64,000 bases of DNA, taken from the NCBI RefSeq assembly GCF_018613535.1, contig NZ_JAGGQB010000007.1:58842-122841 (forward strand), given 5' to 3'. A program made the translations under genes and the position numbers. Shown here piece after piece: positions 1 to 8,775 of the stretch. The stretch's first letter is position 1, and each line of letters opens with the position of its first letter. The stretch comes from Bacillus sp. ISL-51 (GTDB lineage: Bacteria; Bacillota; Bacilli; Bacillales; Bacillaceae). The notes under the pieces are model-generated. The model was not told the origin of the DNA, did no database searches, and saw only the letters and a program-made list of their open reading frames with translations.

Positions 1-377
1 TCAAATTCTTTCATTATACAGCATTTGGTGTTATTTGAACAATTAATTCTGGTGATTTCTGTTTTTTGCAGCTGTTCGTTTTAAGTTAGACATTCGGGTT
101 CATCTCTATTCTTTAATCTTCTGCTTAAAAATTCCATGACCCGCACTCGGAAATCATTGCTGCCAAACAGACAGTCTGTCCGCATCTGCATAAACAAAAA
201 CATTCCAGCCCTATAATTTTATTTTTATTTTCTTCTTGGCCAAAAGAGAACAATACATATAACGATTGCGGGCTTGAAAAGTTTCATAAAATAAAAACAC
301 GCCTTTTCTTAAGTAAAATTAACCAGTACATTACATTATCTCATAAGCCCGTTTTCCAGTATATAGTCTGCCCAAAT
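1..377. other. Intergenic stretch without a recognisable gene
   Basis: This AT-rich stretch lies downstream of purT at the left edge of the window. I see no open reading frame with a ribosome binding site and no RNA gene. In B. subtilis the gene beyond purT is mpr, which may lie outside the window. Confidence 0.5.
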
Positions 378-417
378 AAAAAAGGTGTCTCTACCTCTTA
401 CGGTAAAGACACCTTTT
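378..417 (-). terminator. Rho-independent terminator of purT
   Basis: An 11-bp inverted repeat (arms 380-390 and 407-417, AAAAGGTGTCT type) sits just after the purT stop and is followed on the minus strand by a T-rich run. Confidence 0.85.
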
Positions 418-427
418 GAACAGAAAC

Positions 428-1582
428 CTATTTAACGGACAAATGGCTGAGCGCTTCGGCCGCTCTTTCTCTCGCTTTTTCAACTGTTTCAGCGGCAGAA
501 AGCGCAACCGCCATACGGCGCCCGATTTTCGTGACAGGTTTTCCGAAAACCCGAACTTGAGTATTCGATACGGCCAAAGCCTTTTCCAAGCCTTCGATCG
601 TATAATCAGCCAGCTCTTCCGGAGCTTTCAGCGGACGGCTTGCCCCCGGCAGTGGCTGGATAATGTCCGGAATCGGGAATCCTAAAATTGCGCGGACGTG
701 CAGCGCAAACTCTGACAAATTCTGCGTCACAAGCGTCACGAGTCCGGTGTCATGCGGACGCGGAGACACTTCGCTGAAATATACTTTATCTTTTGCAAGA
801 AAAAGCTCAACCCCGAACAAGCCGTATCCGCCAAGCTCGTCCGTTATGCTTTTCGCGATATGTTTTGCCTCTTCTATCTGCTGATCCGTCATGTGATGAG
901 GCTGCCACGATTCAATATAGTCCCCGTCCTTTTGTTCATGGCCGATCGGCGCGCAAAAGGACGTTCCGTTCACGGCGCGAACTGTCAAAAGGGTGATTTC
1001 TGATTCAAACGGAATGAATTCCTCCACGATCAGCCGGCCGTTTTTCACCCGGCCGCCTTCCATCGCCATGTCCCAGCAGCTTTTCAGCTCGGAAGCTGAA
1101 CGGCACACGCTCTGTCCTTTCCCGGAAGAACTCATCAGCGGCTTCACCACACATGGAAAGCCGATTTTTTCTGCCGCTTTTGTAAATTCTTCATATGTAT
1201 TCGCAAATTCATAGCCCGCCGTCGGAAGGTGAAGCGTCTCAGCTGCAAGGCGTCTGATGCCTTCCCGGTCCATCGTCAGCTTCGCCGCACGCGCATTCGG
1301 AATGACGTGAAAGTCTTCTTCTTCAAGCTTCAATAGCTCATCTGTGGCAATGGCTTCCACTTCCGGCACGATCAAATCAGGTTTTTCTTTCTCAATAACT
1401 TCCCTGATCTGCGCCTGATCGAGCATGTCGACAACATAGCTTTTATGCGCGGTCTGCATTGCAGGAGCATGCTCATAGCTGTCAACGGCTACAGTGACAA
1501 CCCCGAGCCTCTGGGCTTCAATGATGACTTCTTTTCCCAGCTCGCCCGATCCTAACAATAACATTTTCTTCGCTTGATACAT
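428..1582 (-). CDS. purT: Formate-dependent phosphoribosylglycinamide formyltransferase PurT
   Basis: The 384-residue protein matches PurT, the ATP-grasp enzyme that uses formate and ATP to formylate glycinamide ribonucleotide in de novo purine synthesis. The N-terminal nucleotide-fold motif LLLGSGELGKE is visible at residues 8-18. The ATP-grasp body follows, with VVKPLMSSSGKGQS around residues 147-160 and the metal-binding FSEVSPRPHD segment near residues 270-280. Length and order of domains are those of the family. The gene is monocistronic, with its own terminator downstream. I see no clear PurR box upstream. The neighbouring upstream genes are accessory and unrelated to purines. Confidence 0.97.
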   Translation of the reverse strand: MYQAKKMLLLGSGELGKEVIIEAQRLGVVTVAVDSYEHAPAMQTAHKSYVVDMLDQAQIREVIEKEKPDLIVPEVEAIATDELLKLEEEDFHVIPNARAAKLTMDREGIRRLAAETLHLPTAGYEFANTYEEFTKAAEKIGFPCVVKPLMSSSGKGQSVCRSASELKSCWDMAMEGGRVKNGRLIVEEFIPFESEITLLTVRAVNGTSFCAPIGHEQKDGDYIESWQPHHMTDQQIEEAKHIAKSITDELGGYGLFGVELFLAKDKVYFSEVSPRPHDTGLVTLVTQNLSEFALHVRAILGFPIPDIIQPLPGASRPLKAPEELADYTIEGLEKALAVSNTQVRVFGKPVTKIGRRMAVALSAAETVEKARERAAEALSHLSVK

Positions 1583-1640
1583 GTCCTTTTGCCCCTTCCT
1601 CTCTTTACCTCACTCATTATAACGGAAATATTCAAAAAAT

Positions 1641-1676
1641 AAAGACAGGATAAGAACCGGCTCTTATCCTGTCTTT
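1641..1676 (-). terminator. Terminator of the alcohol dehydrogenase-like gene
   Basis: A perfect 15-bp inverted repeat (1641-1655 and 1662-1676) with a 6-nt loop is followed by ATTTTTT on the minus strand. It separates the dehydrogenase gene from purT. Confidence 0.9.
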
Positions 1677-1682
1677 TCCCTA

Positions 1683-2735
1683 TCATTCAAGTGATTCAAT
1701 CGCAGCCGCCACGTCCTGTTCGCCATAGTCCCCCATTAAGCATAGCGATTCCTCCGCCCGGCAGGCATGAGAAGCGATCTGCCGCTTGGCCTCTTCTTGC
1801 TTTTCATGAATGCCAAGACCGCTCAGGCTGACAGGAAACCCGAGCCGGCGGTAGAACGGGATCAGCTCTTGAATTTCATTTCTCCGCTCCTCTAACGCAA
1901 GCTGCACCAGTATGCCGTAAGCAACCTTCCGGCCGTGAAGCACCTGATGCGTCTCTTCAATAAAGCTGAGTCCGTTGTGAACCGCATGCGCCCCCGCCAT
2001 TCTGCACAAACGGCCGCCATAACCGCCAACCGTGCCTGCAAGAGTGATGATCGTTTCTGCCGTATGGATGAACGGCACGGACAGCTCACCTTTCTCCATG
2101 CTTTCGACGGCTTCCCCGCTGTATTGCAGTAACATATCGCGGATATATACCGCTTGCCGCAGCCCTGTTTGCGCCATTAAAGACACCGTATTCTCCGTAT
2201 TTCTGATGACGGCCTCCGCTTCATACCATTTCGCAAGCGTATCACCGATTCCGCTTTTAAAATATTCGATGGGAGACGAAAGCAATAATAGCGGGTCAAC
2301 AAGCGTTACATAGCTTGAACGCTTATGATAATCCACTCTGATAAAATTGCCTCTGTCATCATATATGACACTTAACGGCGTACTTGCGGCACATGTTCCC
2401 GCAATGGAAGGAATCATTACAACCTCAATATCCAGCCGGTCTGCCGCCGCTTTCGCCGCATCTAACACCGTACCGCCGCCGATACCGATGATCACATCGG
2501 CATCCCCCGCCTGATCACAGACCTTTCGCACCGCCTCAGGTGAGCAGTATCCTTTATGCTGAATCACATCCCAAGAAGAGTGACCGCTGTAATCGGCAAA
2601 CGCCTGATAGGATTTGATTCCAGTCACAATCACAGGTTTCCTGAATCCCTCCAACAGCCCGGAAAGCTCTTTTGCGATTCCTTCCTTGCATATGTATTGA
2701 TTCGGTCCGCTTCGCACGATGTCTTCAGGCATCAT
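1683..2735 (-). CDS. Iron-containing alcohol dehydrogenase family protein (glycerol dehydrogenase-like)
   Basis: The 350-residue protein belongs to the group III metal-dependent dehydrogenases (GldA/HcxA type). The NAD-binding motif GIGGGTVLDAAK is at residues 84-95. Likely metal ligands are D165 (in GIGDTLAKW), H250 (MAGAHAVHNG) and H267 (VLHGRK), at the spacing seen in glycerol dehydrogenase. A good ribosome binding site (AAAGGAG) precedes tandem ATG codons; either could be used. The substrate cannot be told from sequence; hydroxy-acid or polyol oxidation/reduction is likely. It lies downstream of an XRE regulator on the same strand, with a promoter overlapping a long inverted repeat between them. 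B. subtilis 168 has no gene here, so it is probably part of an accessory insertion. Confidence 0.85.
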   Translation of the reverse strand: MMPEDIVRSGPNQYICKEGIAKELSGLLEGFRKPVIVTGIKSYQAFADYSGHSSWDVIQHKGYCSPEAVRKVCDQAGDADVIIGIGGGTVLDAAKAAADRLDIEVVMIPSIAGTCAASTPLSVIYDDRGNFIRVDYHKRSSYVTLVDPLLLLSSPIEYFKSGIGDTLAKWYEAEAVIRNTENTVSLMAQTGLRQAVYIRDMLLQYSGEAVESMEKGELSVPFIHTAETIITLAGTVGGYGGRLCRMAGAHAVHNGLSFIEETHQVLHGRKVAYGILVQLALEERRNEIQELIPFYRRLGFPVSLSGLGIHEKQEEAKRQIASHACRAEESLCLMGDYGEQDVAAAIESLE

Positions 2736-2759
2736 ATGAATCTCTCCTTTAATTGGGTT

Positions 2760-2797
2760 CTTATAAAATGTATTTTCTCATTTGTCAGAAAATACAT
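2760..2797 (-). promoter_or_regulatory. Promoter with overlapping 11-bp inverted repeat (candidate operator)
   Basis: On the minus strand, CTGACA (2783-2788) and TATAAG (2760-2765) are 17 bp apart and start transcription a few bases before the dehydrogenase ribosome binding site. A perfect 11-bp inverted repeat (2768-2778 and 2787-2797, 8-nt centre) covers the -35 and the spacer. It is AT-rich and lacks a T tract, so it looks like a repressor operator and not a terminator. The adjacent XRE protein is the obvious candidate ligand, which is inference. Confidence 0.6.
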
Positions 2798-2823
2798 CAA
2801 CCTGAGATGCGGAAAGCGTCAGG

Positions 2824-3294
2824 TCAGCGTTTCACCTCTTCAGCCTCCAGAAACAGTTCATCCAGCCGCTCCAATGACTCCTGCTTTTCAAAACTGCTGA
2901 ACCACAAGTCATCATACGCATCCAAAATGCGGTAATGGTGCGAAATCAAATGCTGCTGTAAGCGGAACTCTCCTTTTTTCTCGATTGCTTTCCACCATAC
3001 CTTGCCGCCCATCGTCTTTCCTTTAGGCCTGTCAATCGTGCGGTGGGCAACCGTTTCTATTACCTCCAGCGGATCATCTCCCAATACAGATTGCAGCGCC
3101 TCACTTGTTCTGAACAGCGCGCACACCGCCACAACATGCGCCCATCCCGCAAGCGAGCGGCCTTTCTCAATCTGCACCAGCGACTTTTTTGAAAGCCCGA
3201 GCACATCTGCCATTTTCTCTTGGGTATACCCCCTCTCCGACCGGATACGCTTTAACTGGACTGAGACAAGCTCAGTGATATAATCTTGATCCAT
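2824..3294 (-). CDS. XRE-family helix-turn-helix transcriptional regulator
   Basis: The protein has 156 residues from the chosen start. Residues about 10-45 form a Cro/C1-type helix-turn-helix (RSERGYTQEKMADVLGLSKK). The rest is a charged C-terminal domain, ending in a glutamate-rich helix, that I do not recognise. The start at 3294 is preferred over an in-frame ATG 30 bases upstream because GGAGG lies five bases before it. It is divergent from the LXG toxin gene and upstream of the dehydrogenase, so it may control one or both. The target is not shown by the sequence. Confidence 0.85.
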   Translation of the reverse strand: MDQDYITELVSVQLKRIRSERGYTQEKMADVLGLSKKSLVQIEKGRSLAGWAHVVAVCALFRTSEALQSVLGDDPLEVIETVAHRTIDRPKGKTMGGKVWWKAIEKKGEFRLQQHLISHHYRILDAYDDLWFSSFEKQESLERLDELFLEAEEVKR

Positions 3295-3484
3295 CTTAAC
3301 CTCCACACTTATGAATAATGCCATTTTACACCGCCGGGCTCCTTTTTTATCGGAACAATTTTAAATGAATCAAAAGAATCAGTAAAAAAGTACCTTTTTT
3401 CCTCTTTTTCTCAAATCGTGATCAGAAATTGGAATCATCATGGTAAAATACGGGCAGAGAAAATCAGGCGAAAGGACACTGGAT

Positions 3485-5268
3485 ATGAAACTACTCGAAA
3501 CCAGCACTCTCATTCACTCAGCCGACAGCCGTCTGAAAGCTTATCAAAAAACGAGAGATGAAATGGCCGCTCTGAAACAACAGTTTCACGGCATTGCAAA
3601 TATGGACGCCATGACAGGGAGAGGCGCGGACGCCATAAGAGCCTTTTACAATGAACAAGCCTCCGGAGCAGGGCTGTGGCTTGATCTCTTCGACATGAAA
3701 ATTACTTTTTTCAAAAGCATTCCGAGAGAAATAGAACAGGCGGGCTTCGGCCAAAATGATTTGCTGGAAGAATCATTTCTTGAAAGCGAACTGAACCATG
3801 CCGGGCAGAAAGCACACCATATCATCGACGGCCAGCACGACGAGATCAGCCGAATTTTAAGATCAATTGACGATATTCTGTCCTTATCACCGTTTGACAA
3901 ATCCGCGGTCACCGGCAAACTTGACGCTGCCGATCACCAAAAACGGCAGAACACTTACATAAACTCGACGCAAAACTGATGCACGAATACGCTCAATCTG
4001 AAGCGCTTGAGCACGAAGCTGAAGCCTTTTTCCGGACGCTTGCCGACTTAACAAGTAAAGCCGGGGGCCCGCTGTCTTTTAACGCTAAAGCATTTCACGA
4101 CACTGACGTATATAAAAGAAAAGCCGGCATACAAAAACGAGCCCATCAATACATTAAAATCAAACAGCAGGAAGAAACGGCCTTTTTACAGAAAAAACTG
4201 GACCGCACTTCTGACCCGGGGGAATATGTAAACATTGCGGAAGAACTCGGGGCTGACAACATGAACGCCGAACAATTACAATATTACTCAAGCCTCCTCC
4301 AGCTAAAAGCCATGCGCCAAGCCGGACAAATGCTCATCGACGGAGCCAAAGGCATCATGCTGGGGATATGGGACGCAGGAAAAGACGCCGTCATCGGCGC
4401 TTACGATATCGCCGTCTGGCTGCAAAGAGCACAAGGACGCGCGGGAGCGATAGAACAAGCCAAAGCCGGACAAGAACTCATCAGCGCCATTTACAGCGCA
4501 CCGGAAACATTCGATTACATGGTTCAATCCTTCAAAGCCTCATGGAACGAAAACATCATCCACGGCGACACCTACAGCCGCACCCACTACATCGCCTACG
4601 CCGTCGCCTCCCTCATAGGAGCAAAAGGCGCAGGAAAAGTCACCGGGGTGACAAGAGCCGGGAGATTCGTGACGAAGGAAGCGAAGACTTTTATTGCGGA
4701 TCAGAAAAATGCGGCAGCGCGAATTTACGCAAAAGGAAAATCATCAGTTTCTCAGCCATGGCAGCCTGCATTTTCAGGAATCGGAGAACCGTTTTCTCAG
4801 GCGGGGAAAGCGGTTGATGTGAAACAGGAGAGTGTTGTTTATAATAAAAAACAGAGCATCGGCCGGACAACTGGCAATCACAAAAAATCTTTTCTTATAA
4901 AAGGAGATTTACATGTTCATGAATCAAAAGGCGGTCATTTGATTGAACGCCATGTCGGAAAATCGGATGAAGAACTTATAAAAAGATTAGAAGAGAATCC
5001 AAAAATTAAGGGTGCATCAACATTTACTGATCAGAATACAGCTCAACAAATCGTTGATGAAGTGTTACATCAAAAGAAGAAAGAAATAGAAGATTGGCTT
5101 AATCATTCAGTAAAGCCAACTCAAGATTTTTCTTATAACGGACAAGAAATAATCGGAAGAGGAGTAAAAAAAGGATCAACTCGTATAATAGAAATGAAAA
5201 ACGCAAAAATTGTATTAAAAAGAAACAAAGATGGCAGTTTTATATTAACTGGCTATCCGGTTAAATAG
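3485..5268 (+). pseudogene. LXG-domain polymorphic toxin with RNase A-like C-terminus, interrupted by a 1-nt frameshift
   Basis: Two abutting frames together encode one LXG toxin, a substrate of the Firmicutes type VII secretion system (YeeF/YobL family). The first frame (to 3979, start ATG 3485) gives the helical LXG region beginning MKLLETSTLIHSADSRLKAY. The second (open through 5268) gives the rest of the LXG region, a glycine/alanine-rich linker and a toxin tip. The correct frame resumes near 3950, where one missing base restores KLDAKLMHEYAQSEAL. The tip (about 115 residues) has the bacterial CdiA-CT RNase A-like signature: GGHLIERHVGKSDEEL, then SSFTD-like GASTFTDQNTA, VLKRNKDGSF and a final TGYP. 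Base composition becomes AT-rich after about 4840, consistent with a swapped toxin cassette. Downstream lies a matching immunity gene. Unless the frameshift is a sequencing error or is bypassed, full-length toxin is not made. An internal restart at ATG 3979 would lack the N-terminal part needed for export. Confidence 0.85.
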
Positions 5269-5279
5269 AGGTGGGGCAA

Positions 5280-5582
5280 ATGGAGAAGTTAAAAAATGAG
5301 AGTGTAGAGGAAGTAAGAAGTTTTTTGTCTTGTTACTTTCATCAGGATTACGATTCAATGGAATCCGTATACGAAGAATTACTTAATGAAGAATCAGTAG
5401 AATACTTAATCTTCCTGGTCCCTCTTTTAAGGAACTTCATCAATAGTGATTGGTCAATTGAAGATAAAAGTACACTCATAGATGAATGTGCCGATGGAGT
5501 TTACTTTCCTTACTACGAAATGTCTCCTTTAGATTGGTTGAAACAAGTAACAAAAAAAATTGAATTGTACTTAAATATATAG
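5280..5582 (+). CDS. Immunity protein for the RNase A-like LXG toxin (CdiI-like)
   Basis: This acidic 100-residue protein follows the toxin stop after 11 bases, the standard place for a cognate immunity gene. It is rich in D and E (for example YFHQDYDSMESVYEELLNEE near the N-terminus), fitting a binding partner for a basic RNase. The pattern FLxxYFHQDYDS recalls contact-dependent inhibition immunity proteins of the CdiI_2 type; that family call is from memory. The start at ATG 5280 is chosen because AGAGGTGG lies just upstream; an in-frame GTG at 5271 overlaps that site. It shares the AT-rich composition of the toxin tip. Confidence 0.75.
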   Translation: MEKLKNESVEEVRSFLSCYFHQDYDSMESVYEELLNEESVEYLIFLVPLLRNFINSDWSIEDKSTLIDECADGVYFPYYEMSPLDWLKQVTKKIELYLNI

Positions 5583-5592
5583 GCAGGAGAAA

Positions 5593-5658
5593 TTGAGAAT
5601 TATTAAACTGATGTTTAATACAGATGAAAGAAAAATCATCATCTTTATTACAACATAA
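5593..5658 (+). CDS. Possible 21-residue peptide or gene remnant behind the immunity gene
   Basis: GGCAGGAGAAA precedes a TTG that opens 21 codons (RIIKLMFNTDERKIIIFITT) before a stop. It may be the broken start of a further immunity-type gene, which often follow LXG loci as orphan copies. I recognise no family. The rest of the stretch to 5768 shows no gene. Confidence 0.2.
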   Translation: MRIIKLMFNTDERKIIIFITT

Positions 5659-5768
5659 TCCGCGAATGAACAGGCAGTCATTCTTTGTTATTCTTATATC
5701 ATCTAAAGCGATTGATTAGCTCCAACAAGCATGTAATGAAATAAATAACTCTATAAAAAGTAATGATA

Positions 5769-5800
5769 AAAAAGCAGGCAATTCAAAAAACCTGCTTTTT
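5769..5800 (+). terminator. Terminator of the LXG toxin-immunity unit
   Basis: A 10-bp inverted repeat AAAAAGCAGG / CCTGCTTTTT with a 12-nt AT-rich centre ends in a T run on the plus strand. Confidence 0.85.
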
Positions 5801-5914
5801 TATATTTTTTCTGAAACCTTTCGAGCAAAAGAAGTCGGAAACAGTCACCAACTCACTATAGCCAGGAAATTTGTGAAAATGAGTAGCAGCTTTAATGAAC
5901 CATTAAAAAATTAA

Positions 5915-6319
5915 AAGGGACTTTTAAAAGGGGCTAAAACTAGGTGTACTGTTATCGAAGTGACACAGCGGGTGTTTTTATACGGACTGGTGTTTATGAT
6001 TCCCTTTTTGTATATCTTTGATTTCAGACAGGGGCTTCATGCCTTCGCATCACTTTCTAATGTATTCAATATGTTACACCTCGGCATCGGAGCCTCTGCT
6101 GTCTGCTTTGTGATCTGGAATTATTCCGTTTCGGTACTGGGTGCTGTCAAAACGAGCGCTTATATTTATATCGTTCCCGTAGTGACAATCACAGCATCTG
6201 TGGTGTTCCTTCAGGAAAAAATGACGTGGATCGCACTTGCAGGGGGAGCACTCATTTTATGCGGTCTTTATATGTCAGAAATGAAACCGAAGCCAAAGCA
6301 GAATACAGAAAACGTGTAA
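5915..6319 (+). pseudogene. ybfH: Truncated EamA/DMT-family transporter (C-terminal part of ybfH)
   Basis: The open frame encodes about 120 residues corresponding to the second half of a 10-TM drug/metabolite transporter. Visible are a TM helix ([18 protein letters not shown]), then [42 protein letters not shown] and the closing [17 protein letters not shown]. Full members have around 300 residues. No start with a good ribosome binding site exists and the frame is closed upstream at 5912-5914. By synteny it is the remains of ybfH, which in B. subtilis lies between ybfG and ybfI-purT. The accessory island replaces its 5' half and ybfI. It is almost certainly non-functional. Confidence 0.8.
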
Positions 6320-6321
6320 AT

Positions 6322-6368
6322 AAAGCAAGCGATTCCGATTGATGCGTGATCGCTTGCTGTCTTTTTTG
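6322..6368 (+). terminator. Terminator behind the ybfH remnant
   Basis: An inverted repeat AGCAAGCGAT / ATCGCTTGCT with a GT-rich loop is followed by GTCTTTTTT on the plus strand. Confidence 0.8.
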
Positions 6369-6496
6369 ATAAGAAGGCACCCCGCATGCCCGCCCTGACG
6401 TTCCGGACTCTCTCCGAAGTTTCATAGGCGCAGACAAGCTGTCATACGTTTGCCAGCTATGAATGAACGCACATTAAAAGTAATGGAGGGATTACG

Positions 6497-8704
6497 ATGG
6501 ACGAAATGGTCCTGGAAACACAACAATGGCTGAATGATACGTACGGAGGCAGACACGGGTACAACAAAGTGCCGGAAAATGGAAAAACGGGCTGGGATAC
6601 CATTTACGGTCTGACACGGGCGCTTCAAATTGAGCTTGGCATTTCAGAACCTGCCGATAACTTCGGCCCGACGACACAAAGACTGTTCAAACCTTTGAAA
6701 AAGCAATCACCAAATTCAGCATCGACAAACATGAATTACATTTTACAAGGGGCGCTGTGGTGTAAAGGATTTAACCCCGGCGGGTTTTCCGGCGTTTTCT
6801 ATGAGAATACCGAAAGCGCTGTAAAAGAGTTTCAAAAAGCAGCCGGTCTTACCAACCAGGACGGTATCGTCACAGCACTGATTATGAAAGCCTTGCTGGA
6901 TATGAGCGCTTTTCGATTAGTAGCGGGAGGCGACCAACGAATCCGGCAAATCCAGCAGAACCTGAACCGGGATTACAATGATTACATCGGCTTGATGCCT
7001 TGTGACGGATTATATGCCCGCGATACAAACAAGGCTCTCATTTATGCCCTGCAAAAAGAAGAAGGCATGAGTACAAGTGTCGCTAACGGATTTTTCGGAA
7101 ACGGAACGACCAGCTTATGCCCTACCTTGACTCCCGGCGATTCAAGAACAGGCTTTGTTTTGATTGTTCAATACGCGCTTTACTGTAATGGGAAATCGTT
7201 TGATCCCGGTGAATTCGACGGAAAATATGGAGTCGGAGTTGTATCAGCAGTTAAAGCTTTCCAAGAGTTTATGTGCCTGCCGCAAACAGGTTATGCGGAC
7301 ATGCCTACGATTAAAGCTTTATTATCAAGCTCAGGCGATACAACAAGGGCTGCTTCAGCTTGTGATACTGCTGCAATTTTGACGGCAGAGAAGGCTCAGA
7401 CCCTGCGCAGCAACGGTTATAAAGTGGTAGGAAGATATTTGACAGGAAATGTTCGGACCAGCAGCGGACTTACGTCAAAGGCTTTGACGTCAAAAGAGCT
7501 TTCTGTCATTTTTGATGCCGGATTGCGTATCTTTCCGATTTACCAAGATGGCGGCTATGAATCATCCTATTTTGTGAAAGGCCAAGGGACAAGAGATGCA
7601 TACAATGCTGCATCAGCGGCTCGAAGATTAGGTTTCCCATCGGGCACGACCATTTATTTTGCCGTTGATTTCGATGCGTACGATTATGAAGTCACAGACA
7701 AAATCATCCCTTATTTCCAAGAAATCAAGTCGGCCTTTATGAAAATGCAGACATTTTCAACTGCTCCTAAATATGAAATCGGGGTATACGGACCAAGAAA
7801 CATTTGCATCCGGACATTGGAAGCGGGACTGACCAAATATAGCTTTGCGGCAAATATGTCAACCGGCTTCAGCGGTAATCTCGGCTATCCAATGCCAAAG
7901 AACTGGGCCTTCGATCAATTTTACGAAGGAACGATCGGAAGCGGCGCAGGAAGCATTGGCATTGATAAGGACGGATTTTCAGGAAAAGACTCTGGGGTGA
8001 GCAAGGTAACCCCCCCTTCTGATCCTGTTTATGATGCAAGATTAAACACATTGACAAATATTCTGTCAACCATCCCTGCTTTAGAAAATGCACCCGGCCT
8101 AGCAAATATGATGATGGAATTCGGTACAACCGAGACCATTTTAACTTCTCCGAGTTTAGATATTTTATTGTCCACTTCACTTCTTTATACAATTCCGAGT
8201 GAAGGCTCAGCTAATACGATGACAATAACAAACGGCAAACCCGGAGCCTATGTTACTGGTTTATTAGGGGACACACAAACCATTCTTACAGCCTCAGAAA
8301 TCAGTTCTTATCAAAATTTATTAAACAATCTGAGCCTATCTGTAAGAAATGGTTATTTGGAAATGGCAGTAACACCAACTGCTCAATCAATAGATGTTTC
8401 AATAAAAATTTATACACCCGACATTCCGGTAGCGGATGGAACCACAACTGGACTTACGACTATGTTTACGTTTAAAATTAAAACGTATAAAGGTGTGCCG
8501 GCTGTATCTTCTGAAAGTGAATTAGCAAAGAGTTGGGATCTTCTCCCTTCTTCTCTTACAATTGTAGCTGGTATTTCTGCATTCTATTTTACAAGTAAGG
8601 TTCTTACATCTGAAAAACCGGTTGAAAATAAAACAGTAGAAGCAGTAACTGAATTTGCTGCAATATTATTAGCTCTTTACGCTTATATGACTGATCGCTT
8701 CTAA
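6497..8704 (+). CDS. ybfG: YbfG: peptidoglycan-binding and DUF1906 glycoside-hydrolase-like protein
   Basis: The 735-residue protein has no N-terminal signal peptide. Residues 1 to about 280 hold several peptidoglycan-binding-like modules, each with a GxY/F...AVKxFQ core such as AVKEFQKAAGL and AVKAFQEFMCL. Residues about 290-510 form a DUF1906 (Rv2525c-like) TIM-barrel with VVGRYLTG, IYQDGG and IYFAVDFDAYDYE, the acidic segment typical of this fold. The last about 220 residues are of different character: no recognised domain, and a hydrophobic helix near the end (LPSSLTIVAGISAFYF). Length matches B. subtilis YbfG. The ribosome binding site GGAGGG precedes ATG 6497. Cell-wall binding is a safe inference; enzymatic activity is unproven. 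The last third of the gene is more AT-rich than the first two thirds. Confidence 0.9.
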   Translation: MDEMVLETQQWLNDTYGGRHGYNKVPENGKTGWDTIYGLTRALQIELGISEPADNFGPTTQRLFKPLKKQSPNSASTNMNYILQGALWCKGFNPGGFSGVFYENTESAVKEFQKAAGLTNQDGIVTALIMKALLDMSAFRLVAGGDQRIRQIQQNLNRDYNDYIGLMPCDGLYARDTNKALIYALQKEEGMSTSVANGFFGNGTTSLCPTLTPGDSRTGFVLIVQYALYCNGKSFDPGEFDGKYGVGVVSAVKAFQEFMCLPQTGYADMPTIKALLSSSGDTTRAASACDTAAILTAEKAQTLRSNGYKVVGRYLTGNVRTSSGLTSKALTSKELSVIFDAGLRIFPIYQDGGYESSYFVKGQGTRDAYNAASAARRLGFPSGTTIYFAVDFDAYDYEVTDKIIPYFQEIKSAFMKMQTFSTAPKYEIGVYGPRNICIRTLEAGLTKYSFAANMSTGFSGNLGYPMPKNWAFDQFYEGTIGSGAGSIGIDKDGFSGKDSGVSKVTPPSDPVYDARLNTLTNILSTIPALENAPGLANMMMEFGTTETILTSPSLDILLSTSLLYTIPSEGSANTMTITNGKPGAYVTGLLGDTQTILTASEISSYQNLLNNLSLSVRNGYLEMAVTPTAQSIDVSIKIYTPDIPVADGTTTGLTTMFTFKIKTYKGVPAVSSESELAKSWDLLPSSLTIVAGISAFYFTSKVLTSEKPVENKTVEAVTEFAAILLALYAYMTDRF

Positions 8705-8708
8705 CAAG

Positions 8709-8746
8709 TTAAAAACTGCATGAATGTTCAATTCATGCAGTTTTAT
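8709..8746 (+). terminator. Terminator of ybfG
   Basis: The inverted repeat AAACTGCATGAAT / ATTCATGCAGTTT is followed by a short T-rich tail. It lies between ybfG and the next membrane gene, so the latter needs read-through or its own promoter. Confidence 0.8.
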
Positions 8747-8775
8747 TCCTATAATATTTTTGGGGGTTTCAATCA

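Noticed and set aside
416..685. Open frame on the plus strand opposite purT
   Set aside because: Antisense shadow of purT without ribosome binding site; starts inside the purT terminator.
2768..2797. Inverted repeat read as a terminator of the XRE gene
   Set aside because: Low GC, no T tract, and it overlaps a good promoter, so an operator is the better reading.
3440..3484. Upstream in-frame ATG for the LXG gene
   Set aside because: Adds 15 non-conserved residues and lies in the presumed promoter; the family N-terminus begins at ATG 3485.
4368..4817. 149-codon Arg-rich open frame
   Set aside because: Overlaps the LXG gene in another frame; extreme Arg/His content is typical of a shadow frame.
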